Shown piece by piece: positions 22,506 through 37,230 of a stretch of 64,000 bases of DNA. A model generated the notes under the pieces. That model saw only the letters and a program-made list of their open reading frames with translations. It searched no databases and was not told the DNA's origin. A program made the translations under genes and the position numbers. The first letter of the stretch is position 1. The number at the start of each line of letters is the position of its first letter. This DNA is from Todiramphus chloris collaris (Eukaryota; Chordata; Aves; Coraciiformes; Alcedinidae): positions 7,751,933 to 7,815,932 of the forward strand of contig JANVCC010000073.1 in NCBI GenBank assembly GCA_025345505.1. Direction: 5' to 3'.

Positions 22506-25500
22506 GACCTGTAAGAAAATTATGAAGAGCTTTAGTAGTTAAAATTCAAAGTCTCCCATGCGAGCTTACTTAGAGTTTTATCTACTTATCCATTAAATGA
22601 ATATCAAAGGATTCACTGCAGCTGACCTCATTTTACGTCTTTGGCTTCATGCATCCAAGTCCAAGCGTAAGAAACTTCTTTACCCTCTTGGTGTGCTTAA
22701 TTCTGGAGCATTTCAGGTATAATGTGCACATAAGTCAGAAGGAATTTTAATAAAGCGCTTACAATTCAAAATTTGTCTTATCCTCATTTGGCTCTGAAAA
22801 TTTCAGCTGCTTTTCTTAAATGATCTGCTCACATCTGCTCTCCAGCTGAGCCGTGTTCATGCCCCACTGACCTTACCGCTGCCATCTCTGTAATCTTGCA
22901 GCTGAGAATAACCAGCAACGTACCCAGTCCCTGTAAGCATCAAAAGCCTTTCAAGAAAGGGGAGGTAGAAATGAATCAGCCTTTATATAACACGGAAAAG
23001 AAGGATTTCAGAGAAAAAACATTGTTTGACTAAGGTGAGTAATGGGAGCTGCACGCCTGAAGTGCCCTGGCCCAGGTCCCCTGGGCAATGGGAACCGGAG
23101 GCGTCAGCACCTTGCAGGATTACACTCCACAACGGCAGCTGGCAGATATTTTTCTAATAGAGAGCACAGCAGCATCATTCACACTCATTTGATTCTCTTT
23201 GCTGCTGCTCCTATTCAAACTTAGCTAATCCGATCAAGTTGTTTCTTGGCCTGTGCCTTAAAGCTGAATAAGTAAACACCTTTCATAAGGTCTGAGCCCA
23301 CTTGTTTCAAGTGTGTGATTAAGGGCTAGACTTGAGCATTACTGTGAGAAAACTCATCTCATTACTCAGAATTTCCAAATTCACTTGAAGTGGCACTTTT
23401 TCATCCAGTGTTTTACTTTCTGCATTACAAATATGGAATACAGTTGCAAAGGGACCCAAACACCAAATATACATTTGTGTTTCAGCTGCCCTAATGAACA
23501 GCTCTTTGAGCTGAGAATAGCTCTTAATGGCACCAGTTAGACACTGTGATGCAAAATATTTTCTGTGGCTACCAGACCTTTTCCACAGATGTCTCTTCTT
23601 ATTTGCTGTGAAGAAGACAGATGATAAATATAGGTGGCAAATGCATTTTGGACAAAGTCATGCTCATTCATAGTATTTGCGTTAAGTAAGACTAGAAGAT
23701 TTATGCACCAGAAAAGATGTTGATCCAAGTGTAATTCCACCGCTGTTACATAAAGCATGGATTTGAACTATTGAAGCTTACAAATAGCTTTCTTTCAAGA
23801 AGAGTTGCTGCCACTTGTGTTACTGGTATTGTTAATAATATAACCAGTTTTCTTTCCTTCTTTAAAACACACCCCCACTATTTCCCTTTCTGTTCTCTGA
23901 GGCACTTCTAAGTTCACATCCAATATTTTCTTTTGCACTATCTTGCCCACATCACTTCTCAACTAGCTCCTCAAAAGATGGTTATTTGTTTTGAAAGCTT
24001 CAGGAATAAAAGAATATTTAAACAATTAACTGCAATCATATTCATCATTATGCATAGCACTGCTGATATGCACTAGAAATATAATGAGAAAGCAAAACTT
24101 TCCTTCAGAAAGAAGAAAAGAGAAGATAAACATCCACAGATCTCCCTCTCCCTTATTACTTTGTTATCTCTTTTAGACTGCAAATATGTCAGTCACTGGA
24201 ACACTTTCATAGTAGGTCGTTATTGTTACATGTATTATGCACAGAGACCCAAGGCCTCATTCTGTCGTAGATAAGATATTCACGCACATCCTTTTTTTCC
24301 CCTCACAGTTTATTTGCATGGATGGATGGATAATCAGCCATAATAACAAAATATGACTCAGCACAACTGAATGTCCACTTCGCTTTGGGGATTTTCTTGG
24401 AGGCTTGTTTTTTTATTTTTAACTATTTAAGACTGGAAAAGATCTGTCCCTCCCAGATAATGTTCGTGTAAACCAGATCTGAGTAAACACAGAGGCTCAG
24501 GGGAGAAAGAATGGATCAAACAGTAACGTTTCTGCTGTCATGCCCTCCCTCTCTTTAGCCTCTCTGCCCAGTAATGCAGAGCCCATGGTCCCTCATCACC
24601 CGCTGCAACACAGGGAGCAGGAAACTCTCACCGATGGCAGAGGGAGGACACAGGACACTGCTCATGTCCCACAAGGATGGGCATCCCTGACATTAAGGAC
24701 ATATGGGTTTTTCTGGCCATCTAAATGCTGCTTATAGATTACATTTGTGCAAGCACACAGAACATTTTAAAAATATGTTTTGTTGCACAACTTCCAGCAG
24801 TAAGAATCCTTCTAGCAGGAGTCAAAAACAAAACTCTGATATAATCAGTAAATTAAATATATGGGTTCATCTCTCTCAAAGGAAAACTCTCCCCTGCTAA
24901 GTAACATAATGGCAGCAGCGATGGACAGTGCCATTCTGCTGAGCGATCCTGCCTGCGTGGATGTGGCTGGCAAGGATGCTGGATCTGTATCTGTAGTTAT
25001 CTGTTGTCCCTGGCTTTCAGTGAAGAGCCCAGGCCAGCTGTAAAGGCTGCAGTATGAGATCGAGTCTCACCTAGCACAGAGTGAGAAGAGCATTAAAGAG
25101 CTGGCCCTTCATTTAGCCAGATCCACTGGCATGTGCCTCCTTTTTTAACCATCTGTGTAATTCTTAGGTGAAAACACTGGGATTTATTCGTACTTTCCAG
25201 AATTAGGATAAGTGTTAATTTATTACCCAGGGCTTTCCTGACAAAAGCATTTTAAGCTGTATAACCATATACTAATGATGTCCATATTGTATTTAACACG
25301 AGAAAATTAAGCTGGCTGAGAAAACACACATTAAAACCAGCTGATAGAAAGAATCACACTGTAATGCACATGCATAAAAAACACATGGGTAAAAAGGGAG
25401 GTTGCTTCTGTGATAATCTGACTACGTCATATCACCAAGGTCAACAAGATTCCTGACGAACATCTATGCAGTAGCATGGAGCCAGGAGCAGAAGTTAAAA

Positions 25501-27119
25501 ATGCCCATGACCTTTAGCTGGCACTCCCAGTTTCTTCAGAATTTCACACCATGTTCAAGGGGAAAAAATCATCTGTACTCCCAAGCTCCTTCTTTCATGC
25601 ACTGCTTTTGTACATGTCTCCTAAAAATCACAAGCAAACTATACAATAGCTTAGCCAAAACTCAATCAGGGAAAGCATTCAATTAGACAAAGATAAAAGC
25701 TGACTTCCACCTCCCTTTTCTTATTTCCATCAGCCTGTATGCAAAAGATCAGTAGTGAAATCCCTATCTACATACTGATTTAGCATTAAAGTTTCTTTCA
25801 GTTTAATTCAGTTTTGTTTTCAGCAAGGGAGAAATGCAAAACAAAACCGAAATTAAAGTTGTGTCCTTAAGTATTGCCTATGTATAGCCAATGTTTCAAA
25901 GAGCCATCAGCGTTACCGTGTAGCAATTTCCTGACACGGGCACAGAGCACCTAGTCCTGCCTTGACTCCCTTGGCTGTGCTCACCACCAAAGCCTGGCAT
26001 CAGGTGGGCAGCTGCAAAACTGGGGCAGAGGATGAACATTTTGGTGCTCAGGCTGATCATCTTCCTACTGAAGCCGAACTTAATTCCTGTACCATGACCA
26101 TATCCCAGTGTGAAAATGCATGACTTTGTGCTCATCCCGTGGACAAACGCTGCACATTGTAAACCGGGACAAAGTTGTCCCTCTTTATTAAGGTTAAGCA
26201 CGTCTGGCTCTTCAAAGTGAGCCCCAGTTATGATCAGTGCTGTCACAAAAGGTAATCCAAAGTACCTAAGCTGCTTTCTTCTACACTAAAGTTTAGATGA
26301 ATAAGAAATTGAGTAGCACAAAATGCTTCTCTCCAGCCCCAGAAGCTTGTTTACCATTGCTGTAGTAGCTGAATTGCCGAACGAAATATTTACAACTATG
26401 CATGCAATCAAACTCATTTTCCTTAGGAAATAACTGATTAGGTGTCTCACATCTGCTGCTGACAATGATTTAAGCTTGTGATGATCCATATCTAGAGCTG
26501 CCATGAATGTTAATGTATTAGAAACAGTCATCCTTAATAGGAGGGTGACGACAGGCTATCCAGGTTGGTGGCAATTGACTGCAACTGGGAAGTTCTGTAT
26601 CTACAGGTAAAGGATGACACAATCAGCCCATAATTTTCTCTAACCTTATGACCTAGGGCTTAGGAAGCCTGGCAGGAGACAGAGGTTGGAGTAGAGCTTG
26701 ATGTGGAATTATCTTGAGAATTATCTTCCCATCCCTGTCAGAAGGTTTTAATATCTCACAGATGTTTGCGTCCTCTATGCAGAGCAGCAATCCTGCTGCG
26801 CCAGGGTCTGATGTTGCATGTCATCCTTCCAGCAATGTTTCCCCATCAGAGATCTTTGACTGAAGCTGCTGGAAGTGTTGCAAGGCTGAGAGGAAAGCCA
26901 ATTGCTAGTTAAGATGGTTCCACAATAAAGCATGACATTCATGTCAGGAAAGACACAAAAGTAAATTCCATAATTTATGCTCAAAAAATAGCTGGTTTAA
27001 GGGTAAACAGTCAATGCCAATACACTGTTAGAAACAGAGAGGGGATTCTAATATTTAGTTAATCTGATTTGATTCATCCAGCAATCCTCTTTTCCACAGG
27101 AAACTTATCACAAGAACTT

Positions 27120-27138
27120 AAAAAAAAAAAAAAAAAAA
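27120..27138. repeat. Poly-A tract
   Basis: Nineteen consecutive A residues, followed by an A/G-rich stretch to about 27154. Possibly the tail of an old retroposed sequence, but no source element is recognisable to its left. Confidence 0.85.
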
Positions 27139-30100
27139 GGGAGGAAAAAAAAGTATTTATTGCTATGGCTCTAAACTCCACAGTCTTCTTTTCTGCACAG
27201 AATAAGGGAATAATCTTCATCCCTCTCAGATCAACTGCAAAGCTCTGCAACATTCTGTCAAAGATGCCAGTGAGAAAAGAGATGATCTGCACTCCTGCTC
27301 CTTCTGGTAAGGTGCACCCATTGAAATAAGTTCTCACACAAGCAACTAGGTCAGAAGAAAACTTTTGGCAACACCTATAATCACCAAAAACTTAACTTCA
27401 AGGTCAAGGAACTAAATAAAAACAACTGGGAAAAAAAAAAAAAAAAAGAATATTTGCCTGCAAAAGAATTTGTAAAGCAGTAAATCAAATATAAATGATG
27501 TCTATGTAAGTGCCTGAACAGTAATCTCTGGAATGGTCCAGAATGCCTCATAAAAGTAGATTTCAAACACAACCCAAAGAAGATTAAACTGACAATTTAT
27601 CTCTCTTAGGAATTCTATACATTATAAATAAGCATTATGCCTTCTATGTAGAGTAGCTCATTATCTGATTTATTCACTTGTATCTCTTCTTATTCAAACA
27701 ATTCAAACTGGACTATATTAGAAAATCCCAGAATAGTTCCCTCAGCAGTGAAGCTTTTGAAATAAGATGACGGTTTATATTTATAAAATTTTACTTACTG
27801 TGCAATCACATTAATGTTAATATAATACACCATCTCTAAGGACAACTTTTAAGAAAGATGCTATTCCAGCTGGATCTCTTATTAATATTCATATGCTTTC
27901 CTTAAAAAAAAACAAAACACAGAAGTTGTCCTTTGCATTAGTCTTTTTTTCACCCCTCAATCAAAACCAGGGATTCTGCTCTAGTCACAACAGCCTACTA
28001 CCAACCAACTAATCAGCCTAACACTCTATATCTTGATAGCTCTACTAGTTGCCTTTTCAACTCTGAATATACCCCACATAAGGAATTCAGCTGCAGATTT
28101 GAATAAGACAAAGATCTGATTCAGCCTCATTTCTTGTTTCCAAACGGTTTAGTGACAATTTTAGTCCATTGCATTTATACTTCTCCCATTTTAGGCAATG
28201 GATCTTTGCCCCTTCTGGACAGTATACCAGGAAAATTGCAGAAGTCTATACACTCACCTACTCTAACAACCTTCTTCCGGGATCTTCTCCTTCCAAACTC
28301 TGAATTATTTCCAGAAAGTAGAAAAACAGAGTTGTAGACAATTTTCCCACAGAACAAAATTTTCAGCAAGGGTCCCCGAGTTGTGCAAACTTCCCCAAAT
28401 AACAGACTTCTGCTCGAGGCCCAGGGAGACATAAGATACCAGGAGGTCTTGCAGTTGAAAAGCCAAGTCCCAGGAGATGTGACGATTCCCCAGATAAGAA
28501 AGTGATTTAGCCTCACAGAAGTCCATGCTCCAGTAGAATGAGCATTGAGAATTGTCTGTCCCAGGACTGGCAGCCAAGGCTCCTTCTGCAATTACACAGC
28601 TCCATATCACTGCTGCCATGTGGGAGGCAAACCTCAGAGCTTATGACGGAAAGAAAATAATGTAACTCACTTTTTCTATGTTGACACATTGCCTCCACCA
28701 ATGACAAAGCCCAGCCCTCTGCAACAAGCAAGATGAGGTGGGAAATGTAGGAGTTAAGCACAGGGAGTTTGTTTTATTAATATTTCCTACTGTGCCCCTT
28801 CCATTAAAAGCCTGCCCCCAAATGAGGCTATTCCGATACTTGTACTTGAGAGAAAAGGCAAACTGTTGATATTCTTCTTTAAAATATACATCAGTAGCAG
28901 AGTCAACCAAAGTCCCGCCTTTTTGCCACATGTGATTCACTTACACACACGCACGTAACACATCACTTCATAAATTTTGATTGGCAACAGCTGGATCAGA
29001 GTGAATATTCTGAATTTGCTGTAAATCATGCCAGTGTACACTGCACTCAGAGACAGGACAAACAGGTTTATGGCCAAACTTCCTCAGCAAGGTGCGTAAC
29101 CCTCCCCAGCCTCTCTAATTGCTGTGTTTGCTGTGACAAGCCAGCAGTGGACCAAACACACAGCATCCTCCTCTATACGTAAAAACATACTCACAGTCTG
29201 TACAGTAGAGCCTTAAACAGCCTAAGCCCAAGGGCTGAACCCCAGGGACATTTCTTTTCTCTCTGAGTGATACACCAGGTGAGGTCCTCACTGCACAGAA
29301 GTTGATGGAAGTTCAACCTTTGCCAGGGCCAGGAGGTCATCTCATCCCTTTCAGATAAAGCCTCTGCATTTGCTTGAAAATCTTCCCAAAATGTTTCCAT
29401 GTCTATGCAAAAAAATTAATGGCAATGGGATCTATTATCAGCTCATCTATTATTTATTTATTTCTCCAAAAAAATAGTTTACTTAGTATGTTGCTTATGA
29501 TCAAAACTCTATTGTCCTGAAGCATTGTGTCACATTGTGCTGTGACTTAAAACAAAATTAAAGTAGGCTGAGCCCAGAAGAGAACAAACAAACTTTATTA
29601 ATTTCTTTTAAGCGTGTGTGTATGTGTGTGTTTGTGGGCTGAACAGATGAAGCAAGAGAGATTAGCATTTTTATGGCTATGATTCCTGCCATTGCTACAT
29701 ACTTGAAAATCTTGCCTAAGCTTGGGCAGTTTGTAAACAGGAATAAACACACCTACAAGTATCTTTGCATTTATCTGTTAGTTAACCAATTAATCAATCT
29801 GCCTATAGGTGGCATTCAACAAAGCACCTCACACTGACTTCTAGGTGAGAGGGAACACTAAGTGTCTGCTGAGCTGTGACACTGCCATCAGGAGCAGCAA
29901 GCAGGGCCTGCCTAAAGCAACGCAGGTGGCAACTGCAGGTACACCCCAGTTACCAGCCAAGCCCAGGTTACTTGGAGAACAACTCCACACATTTCGATTT
30001 TATGCAACAGGTCCCTGAGAAACAGCCCCAGAGGACTGAAGTCCCAGAAGCTGATGGAAGGTGATATGCAGGCTCCATAGCCATGTGAGCAGTGGTGCAG

Positions 30101-30389
30101 GAAAGACCAAGCCCTTTGCTCTTGACAAGTCCTCAGGACCCCTGGTTCCTGAGGATCCAGGTGGAGGGTGGCATAGTTGTCCCCATTCTGTCTTCTCTGC
30201 AAAGGTCAGATAGCATTAGAATTCAAGGCAGTTGTCAGCCAGTGTCACCTCTTAAATCATATCCAGAACATGTACATCTACAGCAAACCATCTTATGCTC
30301 ATCTTCTACCACCAAAAGGCCATTTCCAACTGCTTATGGGTGGGTGTGTGTATCAGTCCTCCAAATCAGAGCTCCAATGTCTTTGTCTT

Positions 30390-30404
30390 CCCCCCCCCCC
30401 CCCC
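30390..30404. repeat. Poly-C homopolymer
   Basis: Fifteen consecutive C residues. Length at this site is prone to sequencing error and it may be polymorphic. Confidence 0.95.
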
Positions 30405-32429
30405 AAGGAAAGATGTATTTTACAGTGTACCCTGTCACAATGTTTAGCAAGCCTCTTGGTTACCATAGTGTTATGCACTAAAGAAATGTTGACAAATTAA
30501 TCAATTATACAATTGTGTTTGCCTAAGACTAAAAGTCACAGTTAAATGATTCAATGCATTTCAACAGCTCCATGGAGTTTGGTTAACACACTTCCTCTTC
30601 TACCATCTCAGTATTGTCCTCATTTGCACTGTCATTTTTCCATATTTCAATTTCTCTTTACAGGCAGGTTAGCAGGTATAACAGATTGTTTAAAAACCGT
30701 GTTTTTAAATGTGTTAATCCATCACTAATGATCAACAATTACTTCTTTTTTCAAGAGGTTATCCTTCACAGTTTACAGAATTTTGCTCTGATTAGCATGA
30801 GAGCAGAGCTGATTTTAAGTCCAGTTTTGCAACATATTTTAGGAATGTCAGGTAGAAAGGAACAGCAACCCTAGCACTATTAATGGCTACTTCACGGGAT
30901 CTCATCATCCTGTTGAGATGCATCAGGAACCCCAGAACACATCTTCCTATCGTACAGCAAACTTATGATACGCATCAGAAGCACATAAGATTAAACCGCT
31001 TTGTGACACAGAAAAGGGCAAGTGAAGATCACTGCCAGTACTGCGCATCCTGTGTCTGAAGGGAACACAAAGTTCATTAAACAATGCTAACAACAGGTCC
31101 CAGAAAATATACCATGAAGTACAACACGGTTACTGGCAACACAACCTGAAGGAAAAATGCCTCTCTGTCCCAAATTCTGATGAACAAGTTAAACCAGGGA
31201 ACATGCCAAGAAAAAACTGTAGGCAATTGTGCCCATCTAATGCTATAAGGAGTCTCTGCACACTTTAGATGTCTAGTGCTTGAGAAGAAGACAAATATGG
31301 GGGAAAAAGGTTCAAATCTGCAGCAACAGGAAAAATTCATTCTTGCCTTGGCTCCCAAGAAAGCGGCACAAGCCTTGATGCACTGGGCTAATAGTCCATT
31401 CTCCTTTCAACTTTACATTAAAAATATGACTATACTGGAGACCAAGGGACTAACTCTGCAAACTTAATTTCCTATCTCCAGGAACTCTCCGATTTAATTG
31501 TATAAACTCTTCCATAAGATTATCAAGATCTATCTCAAAACTACCCTAATTGAAAGACTATTACACAACTTCAATCCTTAGACAGCTAGAAGCTTTTTTT
31601 TCTTATTTCCCATCCAAATTTATTCATGACCAACTTAGACAGTTTGATCCTGTGCAGGTGCTAACTTTTGACTTAGTTTTTCTGCCTTCTTGCAGAAGTG
31701 TGCATAAAAAGACCTGCTGTAACCTGTGCTTTAACGGGCCAGAGCTAAGTAAATCATATTCTTTAACCTCACTTCAGACAACAGACAATCTGTTCATGTA
31801 ACCACATCTCTAGCCCTCCCACCACTGTAATTCAACATTTTCTTGACTGGGGTGTCCAGAGATATGCAAGATCCCAATTGGGCTACTCCATGAGCAATGG
31901 AAAGCTCTTGTACTGACGCTGTGTGTGATGATTTGTACAATGATAATATCACACTTCCCTGAATCGCCACATTATCCTTTGATATGCAAGGATGTCATTG
32001 GTCTCTCTCACAACTGTATTTCACTGCTTGCTCACAGGTATCTCCTGACTGGCCAGTGCATCCACATCTCTCCCTTCTGTCACAGACAGCTGATGAGCTC
32101 CTGTTTCACACTGGAAATTCTTGTTACTGGTCTCCATGTTGAAAACGTTGCATGACTTTGCACACAGCACTAATAAATGTCATTTTATTTGTATCACGCC
32201 AATCAACAAAGTCATCTAAATTCCTTTCATATGATGGAACAGCTCCTGGGCACACACCCAGACCCTACCCACTGGTCAGAGCAGCTCCATTCAACAGGCA
32301 TAAGCCTGGTCCCAAAGGAGCAACAGCACTAATCTTCTCCCATCCTGATGACTTTCTTTGAACACCTCTCTCCATTCAGACAACTTTATGTGCAGGCAAC
32401 TGTTTTGTCTTTTCCTTAGCCAGTTCCTT

Positions 32430-32900
32430 TTCCACCTTCCAATTCTTGTATTTAGCCAACATCTTCACTCTAAGCAGTAATGTCCTGTGGGGCATGGTAT
32501 CAAATGCTTGTCTTTAGATAAATTACATTCCTGCCTTACCCCACCTAAATAATCTGTTATACAAAAAAGATGTTAGATTAGTCTGGCACAATCCATCTTT
32601 GATAAAATCTTGTTGTAATTTAGCCGGCTTCCTCATTTTTTCCATGTCTAATTATTCTTTCCTACAAAATACGTCACGAGACACTGTGTACTATTGCACT
32701 TAAACCAGCAGGCCTATAGCTCCCTGCATCAGTTTTTTGGCTGTATAAGGACTCCATATACAGGACACAAACGCTTCCCCTCTGCTGTAGCTGAAGAACC
32801 ATGGGAGAGCCCTGCTCTGCCAGCATTGTGCCAGTGCTTTCAGTATTCCAGGACTGGGATTATTGGCACTTCTTCATTTGTCTCACTAAGATATTTAAGC
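32430..32900 (-). mobile_element. Decayed LINE (CR1/L3-like) reverse-transcriptase remnant
   Basis: On the minus strand, 32482-32506 translates to AFDTMPHR, matching the LINE reverse-transcriptase motif usually written SKAFDxVPH. Further left and right are phrases typical of antisense CR1-class ORF2, such as aaaccagcaggcctatagct (about 32702) and ccaggactgggattattggc (about 32849). The frame is broken repeatedly, so this is an old inactive fossil. The ends are approximate, and the remnant may extend left to about 31800. Confidence 0.6.
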
Positions 32901-35230
32901 TTGGCTTGTTTTCTTTGTTGTTTTGGTTTTTTTTTTAAACTTTGTTATGAATAGCTTTCAGTCTCCTGCAGATTTGTTAGTGATTACACTCTGTTTCAGA
33001 TTCTACAGAAGGTTCTGCTTTCATGAGAAAGTTGTATCATTTAGAGACATCAGTTCTCCTTTCAGTTCAGGCACGGCTAACTTCAGTTCTGTGCAAATTG
33101 ACTAAGTTCAGGTTTTGGCTGAAGCCAAATAAATTCATTTGAACCAAAATAAGAATGTCCTTATGCGAGGTCACATCAGGTTAATCAAATCACTTTAAAA
33201 ACAGACTTAAACTAAACTGGTGTAATCTCCCCATGTAGACAAGGCCAAAGCCAATAATGGAATATGAAGTAGGTCAAAGTCTCTCCTTAACTGTCCACAC
33301 CTCTGTGGTTTGACTGAACCCGGTGCTTCTGAGGCCGAGCAGACACATGGCTGGCAAGCCCAGATGTGCACGGAGTTCTTGTCTGCTGTATGCCTTGCCA
33401 CCGCCTCAACCTCACTTAAAACAGGGGCTCAAATGACACTGGAGTAACAGCAAAGAGGACAGGGACACTGTTCGCTGTGCTGCACGGTCCTGAGCGCACC
33501 AAAATAGCAGAGAAATAAGGAAAGAAGAGAAACGGGCTCAGCTTGGGCAGCAGAACGGGACAGCCATGGCAGAGCTGCAGCCAGGGGAGTCCTGCCAGCT
33601 GGGGCTGTGTGGATGAGCAGAGTGCAGGGACAACATGGCCTTAGGTGAACAAAGATTTGCATGACAAAAGGGTGTCATCTAGGTTGTAACAAATAAGTAC
33701 GGTTTTCATACCTGCCTGCCTTCCTTAATAGAGATTTGAGACTGAAGTGATTCAGAGACATATTTTAATAATACCAGCAAAGACTGATCCATACTATTTT
33801 GGGTTTTATATTTTTTACTATTTTGGGCAAAGCTGTATTCTTCCACTAGAATTCATAACTGCTCCCGTACAAGCCTGGAATTGGTTCTTCTGGTACAGGC
33901 ACATAGCTTATTCCCCCAGTCTTGAATGAATGAGCTATGTTGGCATCAAAACCTTTGCGCATCATTACACGTGAATCTTGAGAGGTTGCATAATTTAAGG
34001 CAAAACGATGCAACTTCTGTCCATAGACAAGCCCTAGCTCCAAACTGTAAAGACATCCTACCAGCCTTTTCATACTACTAATGAGCAGAAGTTGGATTCA
34101 ACATCAGTATCTCTGAAATGTAAGGCTGCTTCAGCACTATAAGACTTCAATAATGAACTACTCATTTGCTAATTTTAATCTTTAACCTTGAGATTTTTTT
34201 TGAGTACTTGATGCGTGTTAAACCAGCAAAATAATTTAATACAGACATAGTCTGAGTGGCTAAACGACAGGAACCACCACATGCCTTACTGCCAAATTTC
34301 ACTCGAGTCTGTAGTTTATTAAAAAAAAATTCAAACCAATTTTACTTTTTCCTCTAGAACAAATAACTCTAAACCACAGCACTAAATGAACAGAATAAAC
34401 GAACTGTAAGCAACCACTCCTAAAAGTCATTTGCATTTTTCCTATTACATATTTGAGAAAAATTCTGAAGATTCAGTGGTAAACATGTTCAGCCCAAGAG
34501 ATACGAATGCCCTCCTTCCACACGAACTTCCACTTTTGGTTTAACTCCCAAGCCTCCTCTCCTCATTAGCACTTGCTGCATCTGTCAGAACTTTGTCAAC
34601 CACTGAGCATCAGCGCACAGGGTGCTCTGTTCCTCTGCCACGCATCACTCGCACACTGGGTTACTCTGACGGGCACGTTACAGGAAAATGATCTTTTTTT
34701 TTTTGAATATGGTTTCTAGAAAACCAAAAAGTCCAAATGTATTTTTCTGACTGGATAACCATAGTGAGGCATCACAGCCTGGGAATCTCATAAAAATTAC
34801 ACAAATTCCCACCTAAAGTAACACATGTTGTAGTATGCTCAGTACAAGGGGTTCACGTTGCATACTCCTGAAATTATCTGCTGCTTCAAACAACAGTCAT
34901 AGGACCCACGAGAGCTGCAAACGCTACCTTCCAAAACCATGAAGAGCCACCTCTTTAAATTCCCCCTGCCAGAGTTGGGGATTAGTGAGCATTGATCCAG
35001 CAAAATGACAGGGGAGCACCATCATTCTGCCTCAAAATGAAGCGACTCCTGACATTTTCCCATCTGTATTACACACTAGAACGTCTCGTCCCATTAGTTA
35101 AACGAGTGCCGCCGCTTTCATGGCACACAACAGAATAAACTCCGGCTAATAAATAACCGTTCCCTCCCAGGTAACGCGGCTCCTTGGCAGGCGGGTAGAG
35201 CATGGGGCACTGTAACAGCTTTGATTCAGG

Positions 35231-35260
35231 CACATTATCTCCAGGTACATTATCTCCAGG
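35231..35260. repeat. 15-base tandem duplication
   Basis: Two adjacent copies of acattatctccagg, each preceded by a single differing base (c or t). A minor local duplication with no evident role. Confidence 0.9.
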
Positions 35261-36782
35261 GCTAGTCCCCTGCTGAAGAAGACAACTTCTTTCAGAGACC
35301 AGTGCTAGTTGGCACTTAGGTGCCAGTTCTGCCCCCAAAAAGGGACTGCTGTGCTGGACTTCTCCAAAATCCACCCAGGAGGGACCTGCTCTGAGGATGG
35401 CTCAGGAGCCTCCTGCCTTTGGGGACCGTGGCATTTTGCAAAGGGCAGGTGCTCTCTACGGTGCACATGAAACCTGGCTGATGAATCACACAGGGCTCCG
35501 CTTTGAACTGGGCTTCCAGTGCCAGCTGCCCGGCGCAATTGGCTTGCGATTTCTGCCATTAAGGACCCACGTTTGGAGTTATCATTCACAAATCCACATC
35601 CAAAACACCTGAGGGTCTTTCGAAGCCGTCATCATCCCCACTTATAATGTAAACAGTCCGTAAAATCAAATGACACAATAACCCTGGTGGGAGGAGTAAC
35701 TTTTCAACCTGTATTTTACATGCTATCTCTCGGTTCAAGATGCAGATTGGAGGTTTTTCCCCACTGTGTTTTCAGACAAACGCAGCCCCAGAATGACAGA
35801 AATTCAAGACAGAACGAGAAAAGTGCCATCGGGACCATTTTAGCCTCCAGCAAACCGGTTTCCCCCCACCCAGACCCCCTGCAGCTCTCCGCTATGCTCA
35901 GTCCCCTGGCTATTCCCCGGCCGGTCCGTGACCTGGGGTCCGCGGGCACCGGCGGGGCCGGGGTCGGGGAGGTGGTACCCGGCCGTGAGGATGCCGCCGC
36001 GCTCCAGCATCCCCTCCCGGGAGCTGGGGCTGCAGCTCTCGGAGACCCCTCCTCGCTTCACCCCTACGACAGAAAAGTCACCGAGCAGCTCAGTCCCGTG
36101 CTCGTCCTGCCGATACACCGATTATTTGTTTTGAGGGGGGGGAAATCAGACGACTGAAGTTGCGGCTGTAAATTTTCCTCTCCGAAACTTAATCGGGACC
36201 GTCCTGGAGGTGCTGGACGAGGGCAGGGCGGCCCTGCAGCGGGGGCTCTGCCCGGGGCACATCGCGGCCCGCCCCCCCGATGCCAGGGGGCCGCGAGTGC
36301 GGGGACCCCCTTCCCGCACGGCCAAAACCCCTCCAGGGTCCGCGGCACCGGGCGGTACGTACCGTCTAGGAGGATGCGCGTCCCGGAGCCGCTCTCAGTG
36401 CCATGCCCAGCCCCGGCGCGGTGCCCCTCCGGCGCCAGGGGTTACCGGCCGTCCCGGGGTCCCGCTGCCCGCAGGAGTCATGGCACGAGCCCGGGCAGGG
36501 CAGGGGGCAGGGCCGGCAAGCGGGCGAGGGTCAGGGGGTTGGGCGCACGGTGGGTGCGGGCTGCCGGCGAGCTGCGGCGGGACTTGTGAAACTCGCCCGC
36601 TGCGGCGGCCGGTTGTGTAACGCGGCGGCGGGGCTGAGCCCGTCCTCCCGGCACTGCACAGGCGCGCTCCTCCTCCCTCCGCGCTGACACCGGCGGCAGC
36701 CGCCGGCCGCCGGCAACCCGCCGCGCGCGGGCCCGCCCGCATCGCCCCCCTCCCGCGCCGGGAGCGCGCCCCGGCGGAACGG

Positions 36783-36830
36783 GAACGGGAGCGGGAGCGG
36801 GAGCGGGGCGGGGGCGGAGCGCGCGGCCGG
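36783..36830. repeat. GGGAGC short tandem repeat and GC boxes at the edge of the assembly gap
   Basis: Several near-identical hexamers of the form gggagc follow a gggaac unit and merge into GC-box sequence immediately before the run of N. Low-complexity GC sequence of this kind commonly stops sequencing reads. Confidence 0.8.
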
Positions 36831-37230
36831 NNNNNNNNNNNNNNNNNNNNNNNNNNNNNNNNNNNNNNNNNNNNNNNNNNNNNNNNNNNNNNNNNNNNNN
36901 NNNNNNNNNNNNNNNNNNNNNNNNNNNNNNNNNNNNNNNNNNNNNNNNNNNNNNNNNNNNNNNNNNNNNNNNNNNNNNNNNNNNNNNNNNNNNNNNNNNN
37001 NNNNNNNNNNNNNNNNNNNNNNNNNNNNNNNNNNNNNNNNNNNNNNNNNNNNNNNNNNNNNNNNNNNNNNNNNNNNNNNNNNNNNNNNNNNNNNNNNNNN
37101 NNNNNNNNNNNNNNNNNNNNNNNNNNNNNNNNNNNNNNNNNNNNNNNNNNNNNNNNNNNNNNNNNNNNNNNNNNNNNNNNNNNNNNNNNNNNNNNNNNNN
37201 NNNNNNNNNNNNNNNNNNNNNNNNNNNNNN
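36831..37230. other. Assembly gap of 400 N
   Basis: The 27 bases immediately left of the gap (36804-36830) are identical to the 27 immediately right (37231-37257). The gap length is a round number, so it is probably a placeholder. Any long open frame drawn across this region is an artefact. Confidence 0.99.

Larger units (their letters stand above)
22506..31800. other. Non-coding stretch, probably intron or intergenic
   Basis: AT-rich sequence with no exon I can support on either strand. It contains two long A runs (27120-27138 and 27431-27447), a 15-base C run (30390-30404) and short GATG repeats near 24319. Open frames here are short and show no domain signatures. Confidence 0.5.
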
